DNA of 64,000 nt from Acinetobacter sp. YWS30-1 (GCF_033558715.1 NZ_CP114606.1:1178001-1242000), one strand, 5' to 3'; positions 1 to 7,809 are shown, numbered from the stretch's first letter. The notes: generated by a model from the sequence alone, not told the origin. Translations and numbers: made by a program.

Positions 1-264
1 TCACGAATGCAACCACTTTCAGATGGGACATTTAATAAAGCCTTAAAGTCTTTAGGTTACGACAATAAACAACATCCACATGGTTTTCGACATCTTGCCT
101 CTACTGCGCTTAACGAAGCTTTTAGTAGTAAATCACAAGTGATTGAAAAAGCCTTGTCGCATGTCAAACAAGGAACTAAGGCTGTATATGATAAAGCAGA
201 ACACTTTGAAGAAAGATCCGATCTCATGCAGTGGTGGGCTGACTATGTGTATTCACTTAGCTGA
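1..264 (+). CDS. Phage-type (P4-like) tyrosine integrase, C-terminal part
   Basis: This is the 3' end of a site-specific recombinase gene; the reading frame is open to base 1, so the N-terminus lies outside the window. The visible part carries the catalytic C-terminus: an HGFRHL box (HxxR-type), then LSHV, then a Tyr in AVYDKA that fits the nucleophile, ending in EERSDLMQWWADY, a tail familiar from P4-type integrases. Such enzymes integrate and excise genomic islands. An AlpA-like regulator follows directly, which is a typical island pairing. The gene ends in a strong terminator. Whether it is intact upstream cannot be judged. Confidence 0.85.
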   Translation, partial: SRMQPLSDGTFNKALKSLGYDNKQHPHGFRHLASTALNEAFSSKSQVIEKALSHVKQGTKAVYDKAEHFEERSDLMQWWADYVYSLS

Positions 265-286
265 TTTCTTAATATAAAGATTTAAG

Positions 287-311
287 AGTCACCTTAAGGT
301 GACTTTTTTTT
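287..311 (+). terminator. Rho-independent terminator after the integrase
   Basis: A perfect 7-bp stem (AGTCACC / GGTGACT) with a TTAA loop is followed by an uninterrupted T run. It starts 23 bases after the integrase stop codon. Confidence 0.85.
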
Positions 312-667
312 CCAGTTTTATCTCAAAATAATTTTCAATTTTTGGTCTTTGCTACGCTCTACTTAATGTCTTTATTTGAGATTAAAAATGGGTTTTGTGA
401 TTAATAGAAATGAATCTGAATTAACTGAAAACATTGAACAATCTGAAGTATTCAGCATTGTTCAGATAAAGCCTTTCTTATTGAGTTACAACACGGTATG
501 TAAGCTTCTAGGTATAGAAAGAAACGCATTGCGAAATTTAATGAAGAAAGATGACAGCTTCCCAGAACCCTTGAAAATGGGGCAATCTCGTCAAGCAGCT
601 GTCTATTTTGATCGGGAAGAAATTGAAGTGAACCGTACCGGGTTTGTCGGAGACTTTTTTATTTAAG

Positions 668-1570
668 TTAGGCCACCTGACCTAACGGGTTAATCTTATC
701 ATAGTACATTGCTTCAAACTCAAAAGGCGATACATAACCCAGTGCACTGTGTACACGCTTTTTATTGAACCAATCTACCCAGTTTAGTGTCGCAAGTTGT
801 ACATCTGCTAAACCTTGCCAATCTGCTTTTAGATATTCAATTACCTCTGTTTTGTATAAGCCATTCACCGTTTCAGCCAAAGCATTATCGTATGAATCAC
901 CAGTCGTACCGACTGATGCTCGTAAATTTGCTGCTTCTAAACGATTGGTATAGCGAATGGAAAGATATTGCACACCTCTGTCGGAATGATGAATCACATT
1001 CTTTGGCATGCCGCGATCATGCAATGCTTGCTCCAATGCATCGAGCACCATATCTGTATTCATCCGTGTAGATACTTTCCATCCAACAATTGCTCGTGAA
1101 AACACATCAATAATAAAGGCGGTATAGACCCAGCCTGAATGAGTTTGAATATACGTAAAGTCACCGACCCATAGTTGGTTTGGATGATCAGCACTAAAAT
1201 TACGTTTCACTAAATCATCTGCCCGTTTTTGGTCATCCCGGCTACGGGTAGTTTGTTTATTCTTACCGCGCCAAACACCTTGTATACCTAGCTTCTGCAT
1301 CAATCGAGCAACTGTACAACGTGCAATCACATAGCCTTCACGTTTCAGTTGTTGCCAGACCTTACGCACACCGTATCGACCTGAACTTTCTTTCCAAATT
1401 CGTTTAATCTCCTCAGCATGATGCAAGTCATGTAAATCTCGCTTTGCTCGATGTTCTGGATTTTCGCAGAGATCTAGAGTCCGGTAATAGGTTGAAGGTG
1501 CGATCGGTAAAATTCTACAAATCGCCTCGACTCCGTACAGCTCTTTATTATTATGGATAAAATCCACCAT
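668..1570 (-). CDS. IS3-family transposase OrfB (DDE integrase domain)
   Basis: This 300-residue protein has an N-terminal HTH_21-like segment (YGVEAICRILPIAPSTYY) and an rve/DDE core. The core shows the acidic positions in LWVGDFTY, VIHHSDRGVQY and SYDNALAETVNGLYK. It is normally made as an OrfAB fusion by -1 frameshifting from orfA, whose TAA overlaps the orfB ATG. The protein is identical to the OrfB at 11,788-12,690, so it appears intact and possibly active. Confidence 0.95.
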   Translation of the reverse strand: MVDFIHNNKELYGVEAICRILPIAPSTYYRTLDLCENPEHRAKRDLHDLHHAEEIKRIWKESSGRYGVRKVWQQLKREGYVIARCTVARLMQKLGIQGVWRGKNKQTTRSRDDQKRADDLVKRNFSADHPNQLWVGDFTYIQTHSGWVYTAFIIDVFSRAIVGWKVSTRMNTDMVLDALEQALHDRGMPKNVIHHSDRGVQYLSIRYTNRLEAANLRASVGTTGDSYDNALAETVNGLYKTEVIEYLKADWQGLADVQLATLNWVDWFNKKRVHSALGYVSPFEFEAMYYDKINPLGQVA

Positions 1571-1887
1571 TATTTGTGTGGGCGGTCGAGCTCCGCCTGG
1601 GCGAAAAAAGCGGCTGCTTTACGTAGAATTTCATTGGCGCGTTGCAGTTCTTTATTTTCGCGTTCGAGTTGTTTGATACGTTCTTGGTCTGAAAGCTGCT
1701 GTACTTTAACTGGATTTTGTTTATCTAAATATTTTTGATACCAAACACGTAGTGTTTCAGGAGTACAACCTATCTTGGGAGCAATAGCGGTGATCGCAGC
1801 CCAATTCGATGGATAATCTTTTTCAGATTCAATCAATAATTGAACCGCTCTTTCTCTGATTTCAGGGGTATATTTTAATTTTGTCAT
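1570..1887 (-). CDS. IS3-family transposase OrfA (HTH_Tnp_1)
   Basis: This 105-residue protein has an HTH (YTPEIRERAVQLLIESEK...GCTPETLRVWYQKY) that recognises the IS ends, followed by a C-terminal leucine-zipper-like coiled coil (QERIKQLERENKELQRANE). Near its end, on the minus strand, is the slippery heptamer TTTTTTC (1603-1609 in plus coordinates) followed by a GC-rich hairpin. This is the expected -1 frameshift signal that produces the OrfAB transposase. Confidence 0.93.
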   Translation of the reverse strand: MTKLKYTPEIRERAVQLLIESEKDYPSNWAAITAIAPKIGCTPETLRVWYQKYLDKQNPVKVQQLSDQERIKQLERENKELQRANEILRKAAAFFAQAELDRPHK

Positions 1888-1979
1888 CGGGATAGTCTCT
1901 CAGAATATTGACTCTCCGACAAACCCGGTACGGTTCAAAGTCTGGTATCAAAGGTTTAAAGAAAGATGCCGAGGTCAAA

Positions 1980-2339
1980 ATGAGAAAATTTAAGAAGTTA
2001 GAGAGGATTCTAGAAGTGGCCAAAAAAAATGGTAAATATCAGATAAGTAAACAATACGCTGTAGTCACCAAAATGTATCAGCCATATATCAATATGACCG
2101 TTAATCAAATTGATATTGATGACATATTAGAGAATAAGAATAAAAAGCCAGTCATATTACAAGAGGGCTTCTGGATTGAGGATAAGAAGGGGACGTATCT
2201 ATTTTGTGGCTATACGGCGTTGTGTATGTACATGCATCTTAAATACGTCGGAATGGATGAAATCGTAAAACAGTTATACGGCAAAAAAGCATTAATTGAC
2301 GACGAACAATACGAGCTACAGACGATGAAATACTGCTAA
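1980..2339 (+). CDS. Small island protein of unknown function, paralogue A
   Basis: The product is 119 residues from the ATG at 1980, which overlaps the end of the AlpA-like gene by 14 bases and suggests translational coupling. The longer reading frame further upstream begins inside the IS and is rejected as a start. The protein has a basic N-terminus (MRKFKKLERILEVAKKNGKYQISKQYAV) and a C-terminal part with GFWIEDKKGTYLFCGYTAL. It resembles the broken gene at 2457-2825 in both halves, so the two are tandem paralogues. I do not recognise the family. Its position next to integrase and AlpA suggests an island accessory role. Confidence 0.6.
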   Translation: MRKFKKLERILEVAKKNGKYQISKQYAVVTKMYQPYINMTVNQIDIDDILENKNKKPVILQEGFWIEDKKGTYLFCGYTALCMYMHLKYVGMDEIVKQLYGKKALIDDEQYELQTMKYC

Positions 2340-2456
2340 AGATTGGAAATATTACATGAAAACAATCATGAAAATTTAATCCTTGTTAGTGTAAGAGATG
2401 TATTTGCATCGATAAAAGGTACACGTCAATAATATTGAAAGAAGCGTAGGTAAAAA

Positions 2457-2825
2457 ATGAAAAAATTCAAAGCACTCATCACTCTTGTGAATCATGCTAA
2501 AGAATCTGGATGTGAAGTTTTTAAAAAGTCTGATATTTATTTTTTGACAGGAGCATATCAACAAGAATATGACCGCCTTTGTGATGAATAAGATTTATAT
2601 GGGGAGGAAAATGAAGATTATGTCAGTAAAGAGAGATACGACCAAAAGGGTGGATTTTGGATGCAAGCAGGTTGTGATGGAATTTTTTATTTAGGTATGA
2701 CCATGGCTGAAGTTTATGAGACTTTGAATGAAGATAGTGTTGGAGACCAATATGGTCACTTGTTTGGCGATAAACCCTTATCACCTCAAGAGTTAGATTT
2801 CTTAGCAACAATTCAAGCAAGTTAA
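2457..2825 (+). pseudogene. Small island protein, paralogue B, with internal stop codon
   Basis: The frame opens at the ATG at 2457 (MKKFKALITLVNHAKESGC...) and meets TAA at 2589-2591. It then continues open in the same frame (DLYGEENEDYV...KGGFWMQAGCDGIFYLGMTMAEVYETL...) to a second stop at 2823-2825. Both halves resemble the preceding gene at 1980-2339: MRKFKKLERILEVAKKNG matches MKKFKALITLVNHAKESG, and GFWIEDKKGTYLFCGYTA matches GFWMQAGCDGIFYLGMTM. The internal TAA is therefore best read as a nonsense mutation in a once 122-residue protein. A short 44-residue product could still be made. The function is unknown. Confidence 0.6.
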
Positions 2826-2841
2826 TACATGATGAAATTAT

Positions 2842-2867
2842 GAACCACCTTCGGGTGGTTCTATTTC
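2842..2867 (+). terminator. Hairpin terminator after the paralogue pair
   Basis: A perfect 7-bp stem, AACCACC / GGTGGTT, encloses a TTCG tetraloop. A short T-rich stretch follows. It lies 17 bases after the stop at 2825. Confidence 0.7.
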
Positions 2868-3033
2868 AGTTATTTAAAAAATAAACAATTATTGATTGTC
2901 TGAAGATGCGGATCGTGGTGTGAGTATGAATCGTTTGGTATCGGTAAAATTGGGTATGCAGTTTTATCTCTTGAGGAGCACCCAAATTGCAGATAAGCAT
3001 TCTTAGGGGTGCTCTCTATTCTAAAAATATGAT

Positions 3034-3393
3034 TTATTCAGACTGTATAACCATATAAAAAATTGATAATAACTCATTAGAGAGTTCTTGGTAATTGATA
3101 ATCCCTTGCTTGTTAAAGCCATATTTTTCAAAGTACTGGTTGTCTGTAAAGTAAGCAACTGCTTCAAAAGTATTGAGGTGTTGTGCTACATCTAACTTGT
3201 TGCAAAATATCGGATTGAACTGAAGTTGTAGCGCCGTAGCTTCAATGATTTTTGTCGCAATAATTTTAGAAATTTGACGGACATTTAAATTTCGAATTAC
3301 TGAGTGGATCGAAAAAGGGATATGACTCGGTGAACTGCTCATAATAGATTCCAAGATAATTTTACTTAAATGGTCTGTTATGAAAGAATGCAA
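3034..3393 (-). CDS. Hypothetical protein
   Basis: This is an open frame of 119 residues on the minus strand from the ATG at 3393; an internal ATG at 3342 (MSSSPSHIPF) is also possible. The product is hydrophobic-to-mixed (IHSVIRNLNVRQISKIIATKIIEATALQLQFN) with no motif I recognise, and no clear ribosome binding site precedes either start. It sits between a terminator and the XRE regulator. Codon use is AT-rich like its neighbours. It may be real, but the support is only its length and its position in an otherwise empty stretch. Confidence 0.4.
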   Translation of the reverse strand: MHSFITDHLSKIILESIMSSSPSHIPFSIHSVIRNLNVRQISKIIATKIIEATALQLQFNPIFCNKLDVAQHLNTFEAVAYFTDNQYFEKYGFNKQGIINYQELSNELLSIFYMVIQSE

Positions 3394-3447
3394 AGGTAAA
3401 ATGTCGAAATTTTACATTCTTTTCATTTCAGTGATTTGAGATGAAAA

Positions 3448-3484
3448 GCATGAGTGCTTTATTGTCGAGATAAGGCACTCATGC
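3448..3484. terminator. Strong inverted repeat upstream of the XRE gene
   Basis: Perfect 10-bp arms (GCATGAGTGC at 3448-3457 and GCACTCATGC at 3475-3484) enclose a loop that itself contains TTAT/ATAA and a TTGTCGA motif. It has no long T run. It could be a terminator or a structured operator for the regulator at 3629, because TTGTCGA recurs in that gene's upstream region. Confidence 0.45.
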
Positions 3485-3541
3485 ACATACACTATTCTTC
3501 ATATTAAATTTCCTCTTTTAATTTCTTTTGATGATGTCTTT

Positions 3542-3615
3542 TTGTCGAAATAGACAATAAAATACTGACAATATATATATTTAAAATTGTCTATATAGTC
3601 AAGTTTTATTGTCGA
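3542..3615 (+). promoter_or_regulatory. Probable XRE operator cluster
   Basis: TTGTC-N6-GACAA forms a perfect dyad at 3542-3557. An imperfect copy, TTGTC-N6-GTCAA, lies at 3587-3602, and a half-site TTGTCGA at 3609-3615. All lie within 90 bases upstream of the XRE gene, which suggests autoregulation. That regulatory link is inferred from placement only. Confidence 0.5.
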
Positions 3616-3628
3616 TTTATGGTGTTTT

Positions 3629-3952
3629 ATGCTGGCTGAAATGGATTCTGAGTTGTTTTGTGCTCGGCTCAAAGAAATAAGAAAACAAAGAAAATTGACT
3701 CAGCAAGAACTTGCTGAAAAGTCTGGTATTCCATCTACGTCGATTTCCCATATTGAAGCTGGCTCTCGTAAGCCCTCTTTAGAAAATTTTTATAAGCTCG
3801 TGGTTGTCTTAAATGTGTCTGCTGACTATCTACTAGGGCGTACAGAACGTTGTTCAGATGTAGGTAACGATCCTATTGCTAAATCAATTCAAGAGTTACC
3901 TGAGTTGGAGAAAGAGATGATTCAGAAATTTATCTTGTCTTTGCAAAAGTAA
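3629..3952 (+). CDS. XRE-family transcriptional regulator
   Basis: This 107-residue protein has an N-terminal HTH_3 domain at residues 10-65 (LKEIRKQRKLTQQELAEKSGIPSTSISHIEAGSRKPSLENFYKLVVVLNVSADYLLGR), typical of Cro/CI-type repressors. It ends in a short helical tail (IAKSIQELPELEKEMIQKFILSL) of the kind used for dimerisation. The ATG at 3629 is taken as the start; the ATG at 3641 is possible. Several TTGTC/GACAA dyads precede it, pointing to self-repression. Its target genes are unknown; the gene upstream is divergent and of unknown function. Confidence 0.85.
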   Translation: MLAEMDSELFCARLKEIRKQRKLTQQELAEKSGIPSTSISHIEAGSRKPSLENFYKLVVVLNVSADYLLGRTERCSDVGNDPIAKSIQELPELEKEMIQKFILSLQK

Positions 3953-4082
3953 CGTGAGCATCAGGCTAACTCATATTACCAACCGATCTTATAAGTCTTA
4001 ATTTGGTTCCCACTTAAAAAACAAGTGGGGACTTAGTCCATGAGTATGGATATATATTTTACAAGACATATGGTTGCTAAAA

Positions 4083-4325
4083 AAACGTAGAATATACAGC
4101 AAAGAATTCAAACTCAGCATTGTAAATTCCTGCAAAGATCCTCATGCCTCGGTTGCACTGAAGCATAGTCTTAATGGCAACCTCGTCAGTCGTTGAATCA
4201 TGAACATTCATCATGATGGTGTATGTAGAATCCTGTTCATATTAAGCCAGTCAGCAAAGCTGAAAGGGCTGGATCCGTATGCCTATCTCAGTGATGTGCT
4301 GAAAAGGTTACCGACGCATTTTACA
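4083..4325 (+). pseudogene. IS66-family remnant, tnpA start fused to tnpC end
   Basis: Bases 4083-4196 read KRRIYSKEFKLSIVNSCKDP..., like the N-terminal HTH of IS66 TnpA (OrfA), and then hit TGA. Bases 4254-4319 read AKLKGLDPYAYLSDVLKRL, the characteristic C-terminal segment of IS66 TnpC. Everything between, normally more than 1.5 kb, is missing. This is therefore an internally deleted, inactive relic. It fills the gap between the XRE gene and the helicase gene; nothing else is visible in that stretch. Confidence 0.75.
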
Positions 4326-4396
4326 GGTATTTTTATGTGCTGATCTTTTTAGAGTTTAGCTATATCACGAAAATAATATTTTGATAGTTCAAACTA

Positions 4397-6304
4397 CTAA
4401 TTCCATTCTTTCCCATAATCTGCCAAAGACGGTTCTGCATTTGCCACATACAAAATACTGCTCTTCCCTGTTTTAAGACGTGTAATTGCGGTATAGAACA
4501 AGGCATGGTCTTTGAGTTGATAGATTTTATCCCAAACCACCAATAGCGCCTTAGCTTCCCAACCTTTAAAACTGTGTACCGTACAGACTTTAATACGGGT
4601 ATCGCCTTTAAAAAACCACATCTTTTTTTGGCGAGATTCAATCGGATCTTTAGAAAAAATATCAATATATTTTAAACCCAGACACTCTAATACTTTGCAG
4701 ACCAACAATCCAATATCATGTGTCTGTACAAGAATGGTCATATCCGAATGACTTAACTCTAACTGAATGACTTCATTCTTAAAACTCTTAAATTCATCTA
4801 GAAACGCAGTTTCTGTGATTTCAGGTAAATTGCGCCATACTAATGTAGCCTCTTCGATGACACCAAAATCTAAAGCACCTTGTAGCTCATTTTTAGACTC
4901 TGACTTAATCACTTTTTCTATTGGTAAGAAGAGCTCTGCATATCGGTTGGCTAAGGGAATCAAATTATCAGGTAAACGATACGTCTGTTTTAGTTCTGCC
5001 CAGGCTCCACGAAAACCAGCATTTTTCATGACATCATCTGTCCACAAATCAGCAGATGCATAGATATCCTGTGTTGTATCAGCACATAACAACATTTCAC
5101 CGCCATCGGCTAATAATTTCTTAAGAATATCCCACCACTGAGGATTAAAGTCTTGCCCTTCATCCACCAAGATTGCATCATATTTTTCTGGTTCACTTAT
5201 ATCTAAAGCATTTTGTACTATACTGCACAATGCAGCTGACGATGGGAAATCAGAGACTTTAGCATTTGGATCTTTTTTTAATGCTTCTTCCGCAGTTTTT
5301 TTTGCATTTATGAAAACCTCAGCATACTCACGCTCTAATCCAGCGTCATAACACAATCGTCGACATAAATAATGAAAATTAATCCAAGTCGCCGCTTTAC
5401 GTATATGTGGATATTCACGTACTGCTAAATCCTGAAGGTAATTTAGTAGTGTGATATTAAAAGTGACAATCAAAACCGACTTTTGCTCTTTCAGAAGTGT
5501 TGCAGCTCGCCCTGCAACAACCACAGACTTACCTGATCCCGCTGGACCTTTCAAACGCCTAAAGCCTGAATCAGTTCTTTCTTTAATAAATTTAAGTTGT
5601 TGGGGATTATAATTTAATGGTTCTCGTTGCTCTTTACTTGATTCTGGTTCTCGAAGCCATACTCTCAATTGCTCAGCAATGATGTTATTCATATACTTAG
5701 ATGATATTCGGGCAATACCCGTTGGAAAATTTTCAATTAATCCTTTTTGAAAATTATCTCTTCCAAAAACAACGTAACTATTATGTTTATCATCTTCAGT
5801 CGGTTTAAATATCTTACGATTCCGACTTTGGAATATTGGATAGAATAATTGTTCAATCTCCTTTTCAGATGCCGATGGCAAAACAAGTCCGCAAGACACC
5901 ACCACTCCGTATTCACGGCGACTTAGAATAGGACAATAAAGGTCTAAAATTTCTTTTCGATATAGTAATAATTGATCAACAGGGTTTTTCTTAACATACG
6001 AAATTTTTTCGCCTTGGGAGTTTACTGCATAAAGGTGTTTTTTCCCGTTACTAAACTCTTCAATGCCATATTGCATGGCTTTGAAATCCCAATTTTTAAC
6101 TTCAAAAACACCAATGCCAATCTTAGGATGCAAAATGACGATATCAGGACATAAACCATTCAAATGAGGTTGAATATAAATCTCCCAACCTTGCGGTAAA
6201 TACTGATCTAAGTATTCAATAAATTGAATTTCACCAGCCTCTAAAGGCTGGCGTAATTTATCCCATTGATCTTTAGATGGAGAAATTAAACGGTTATTCA
6301 TCAT
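4397..6304 (-). CDS. NERD-domain, UvrD-like superfamily 1 helicase/ATPase
   Basis: The product is 635 residues. The N-terminus holds a NERD nuclease-like domain (about residues 15-130; PDIVILHPKIGIGVFEVKNW carries the D...ExK pattern of the PD-(D/E)xK fold). The rest is a UvrD-like helicase core: Walker A GPAGSGKS near residue 252, Walker B ILVDEGQDF near 378, and motif V/VI-like CTVHSFKGWEAKALLV near 565 with YTAITRLKTG. Proteins of this layout are common in mobile islands and suspected anti-phage systems, but the role here is inferred. A 53-residue membrane protein gene lies 31 bases upstream on the same strand and may be co-transcribed. The frame is intact. Confidence 0.8.
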   Translation of the reverse strand: MMNNRLISPSKDQWDKLRQPLEAGEIQFIEYLDQYLPQGWEIYIQPHLNGLCPDIVILHPKIGIGVFEVKNWDFKAMQYGIEEFSNGKKHLYAVNSQGEKISYVKKNPVDQLLLYRKEILDLYCPILSRREYGVVVSCGLVLPSASEKEIEQLFYPIFQSRNRKIFKPTEDDKHNSYVVFGRDNFQKGLIENFPTGIARISSKYMNNIIAEQLRVWLREPESSKEQREPLNYNPQQLKFIKERTDSGFRRLKGPAGSGKSVVVAGRAATLLKEQKSVLIVTFNITLLNYLQDLAVREYPHIRKAATWINFHYLCRRLCYDAGLEREYAEVFINAKKTAEEALKKDPNAKVSDFPSSAALCSIVQNALDISEPEKYDAILVDEGQDFNPQWWDILKKLLADGGEMLLCADTTQDIYASADLWTDDVMKNAGFRGAWAELKQTYRLPDNLIPLANRYAELFLPIEKVIKSESKNELQGALDFGVIEEATLVWRNLPEITETAFLDEFKSFKNEVIQLELSHSDMTILVQTHDIGLLVCKVLECLGLKYIDIFSKDPIESRQKKMWFFKGDTRIKVCTVHSFKGWEAKALLVVWDKIYQLKDHALFYTAITRLKTGKSSILYVANAEPSLADYGKEWN

Positions 6305-6335
6305 TTAAAGCATTTTTCTTATCAGGATGAACGAA

Positions 6336-6497
6336 CTACCATAGAGATGTTGATACAAGTGCTATGGGAACTAATACATACTGGATTTTAACCCCTACAT
6401 AATCCAGCATAAGGAAGCATAAAATTAATAATATCCAAGAAATTCCAGCAATTGTGCCAAAAAAATTGGCTAAAGTGGAGCGAATTTTGAATAGCAT
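6336..6497 (-). CDS. Small two-helix membrane protein
   Basis: This 53-residue protein lies immediately upstream of the NERD-helicase gene (31-base gap, same strand). A good ribosome binding site (AGAGG, about 4 bases before the ATG) supports translation. The sequence begins MLFKIRSTLANFFG, followed by one hydrophobic helix (TIAGISWILLILCFLML) and a second (YVLVPIALVSTSLW), so it should be an inner-membrane protein. I do not recognise a family. A shared transcript with the helicase is likely. Confidence 0.6.
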   Translation of the reverse strand: MLFKIRSTLANFFGTIAGISWILLILCFLMLDYVGVKIQYVLVPIALVSTSLW

Positions 6498-6575
6498 ACT
6501 ACCTCTATCACTACTAAGAATTGATCCAATATTAATAACTGATGTTACGCAGTAAGTGTATTTTTTGGTACTTTC

Positions 6576-6593
6576 ACCACAATATGTTGTGGT
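6576..6593. promoter_or_regulatory. Palindromic operator-like site upstream of the membrane protein/helicase pair
   Basis: ACCACAA-TATG-TTGTGGT is a perfect 7-bp dyad, and a further ACAACATAT motif lies about 20 bases away. It sits about 80 bases upstream of the gene starting at 6497, a suitable place for a repressor site. The cognate regulator is unknown. Confidence 0.4.
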
Positions 6594-6711
6594 TGAATTT
6601 TTGAAAATTTACAACATATATGCTGGGTGCGTAAAAGCAGTTAATAATTAGATTTTAATATACTCTGCCTTAAACCCACTCTAAGATAACACTAAAGATT
6701 CACATAAATGA

Positions 6712-7146
6712 TTATATTTTATACATAATTTTCCAGAAAATCGTAAATAAATGATCTGTTTTACTCTTCCTGTGTAATCTCTTTTCCAAAGCCTCAATCA
6801 AAGTATCTCGCTTTTCAGTAATCTCATCTTCAACATCAAAAAATTGTTGTCGCATACGGCGTTTTTCTTTTTCAGCCTTTTTGATTTACTCTTAGATATT
6901 TCACTCTTGTTCAATATCATTGGCTTGGCGTGATTCTCGTTTCAATGCATTAATCTTAAGTTTAATATCATCCAACATTTTTTCAGTCGCCAACATACGA
7001 TCTTTAGCCGATTGTTCTCACTTATTCCTTTCCTTGCGATAGGCTTAGACTCCGCCAGATTCCAGCCAGAACTATTTAATCAATCGTGAAAGCTGTTGCC
7101 GTTTCCTCGCAGTTTTACTGGTGGGTTGCTTTAACTATGCCATTAG
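6712..7146 (-). pseudogene. Decayed C-terminus of a large SNF2/DEAD-type helicase-like protein
   Basis: One minus-strand frame runs from 7146 to a TAA at 6712-6714 with no frameshift but with seven internal stops. Its reading is ...KTARKRQQLSRLIK*FWLESGGV*AYRKERNK*EQSAKDRM..., then ...RRMRQQFFDVEDEITEKRDTLIEALEKRL...LFTIFW. This strongly helical, charged tail ending in an LFTI-W motif resembles the C-termini of large island-borne SNF2-related helicases, as I recall that family. Each stop (TAG, TAG, TAA, TGA, TGA, TAA, TAA) is one C-to-T change from Gln or Arg. Nothing upstream of 7146 matches, so the rest of the gene is gone. Confidence 0.5.
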
Positions 7147-7452
7147 GTTTGATTAAATTGCCAGGATTTGGATTTTATTGTCAGTTATTTACACTTAAAT
7201 ACCAATAAGTGGTTCTAACAGACAATTCATAGCAAAACCTATCCATTAAGTGGAATAGACAGGTACTTGATGTTATTTCTCTTACATTCTTTGTTACTTT
7301 GGTGTTATAGGGTGTTCTGACAGATCCAAGCGGGTATTTTTTACTGCCAATAGGGTGGAAATGCATAACCATTTTGTGGTAATTCACTGCCAAAATTGCA
7401 CAGTGGAAATAGAGAATTTGTTTTAAATAATTAATTTTTTGAGCCTGATTTT

Positions 7453-7640
7453 TATAGTGTAATGAAATGCCAAATATAGTGTAATGCACCTATTTTATAG
7501 TGTAACGCACCCCAAAAAATGGGATTTTTATAGTGTAACGCACCCCAAAAAATGGGATTTTTATAGTGTAACGTACAGTCAAATTATAGTGTAACGCACC
7601 TTTTTTTATAGTGTAACGCACCTCTTTTTATAGTGTAACG
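7453..7640 (+). repeat. Iteron-like direct repeats (8 copies of TATAGTGTAAYG)
   Basis: Direct copies of TATAGTGTAAYG, mostly extended by CACC, begin at 7453, 7475, 7496, 7529, 7562, 7585, 7607 and 7629. Spacings are 22, 21, 33, 33, 23, 22 and 22 bases, close to two or three helical turns, as in iterons bound cooperatively by plasmid Rep proteins. The two 33-base steps share the insert CCAAAAAATGGGATTTT. No rep gene remains nearby, so this is probably a plasmid-origin remnant or an unrelated protein-binding array. Confidence 0.6.
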
Positions 7641-7809
7641 GTAGGAATGTATAAAAAATAATGAAATCTAAGGTTTTTTCTGGGTGACTTTAGGTTGGAG
7701 GTGATTAGGATTGTATATTTTTGATTAAATTTTAATCGCATGGCTGTTTGTTAATTTGTAAAAGCAGGGTGCGTTCATATCAAAATCGATCATTTTTAGA
7801 AGGGAATTT

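Larger units (their letters stand above)
629..1937 (-). mobile_element. IS3-family element (IS51-like), copy 1
   Basis: The element is 1,309 bp with perfect 25-bp terminal inverted repeats beginning TGAACCGTACCGGGTTTG. It is flanked by a 3-bp duplication, AAG (626-628 and 1938-1940), so it is a clean independent insertion. It carries orfA and orfB on the minus strand. Its proteins are identical to those of the copy at 11,421-12,729, which lies in the opposite orientation. I do not assign an ISfinder name. Confidence 0.95.
388..1993 (+). pseudogene. AlpA-like HTH regulator interrupted by an IS3-family element
   Basis: The gene is split at 628/1938 by an IS3-family element. Removing the IS and one AAG duplication joins ...FDREEIE to VWYQRFKERCRG... 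in frame and ends at the TAA at 1991-1993. The result is an ORF of about 100 codons from the ATG at 388 (an in-frame TTG at 376 is the alternative). The central part (LLSYNTVCKLLGIERNALRNLM...FPEPLKMGQSRQAAVYFDREEIE) has the layout of AlpA/excisionase-type winged HTH proteins, which control integrase expression in P4-like islands. The function is inferred from this pattern and from the integrase next to it. The interrupted gene probably yields a truncated protein ending in IS-derived residues. Confidence 0.7.

Noticed and set aside
376..666. Apparent complete 96-residue ORF
   Set aside because: Its last residues (NRTGFVGDFFI) come from the IS terminal repeat; the gene is the 5' part of an AlpA-like regulator cut at 628.
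1908..2339. 143-residue ORF start at 1908
   Set aside because: The first 24 codons lie in the IS end and in the interrupted AlpA-like gene; the ATG at 1980 is the natural start.
7181..7489. 102-residue minus-strand ORF
   Set aside because: It runs into the iteron array, has no ribosome binding site or recognisable motif, and has a low-complexity composition.
7453..7640. Iteron array as a CRISPR
   Set aside because: Repeats are short (12-16 bases), spacers are only 6-21 bases and partly repeated, and no cas gene is present.
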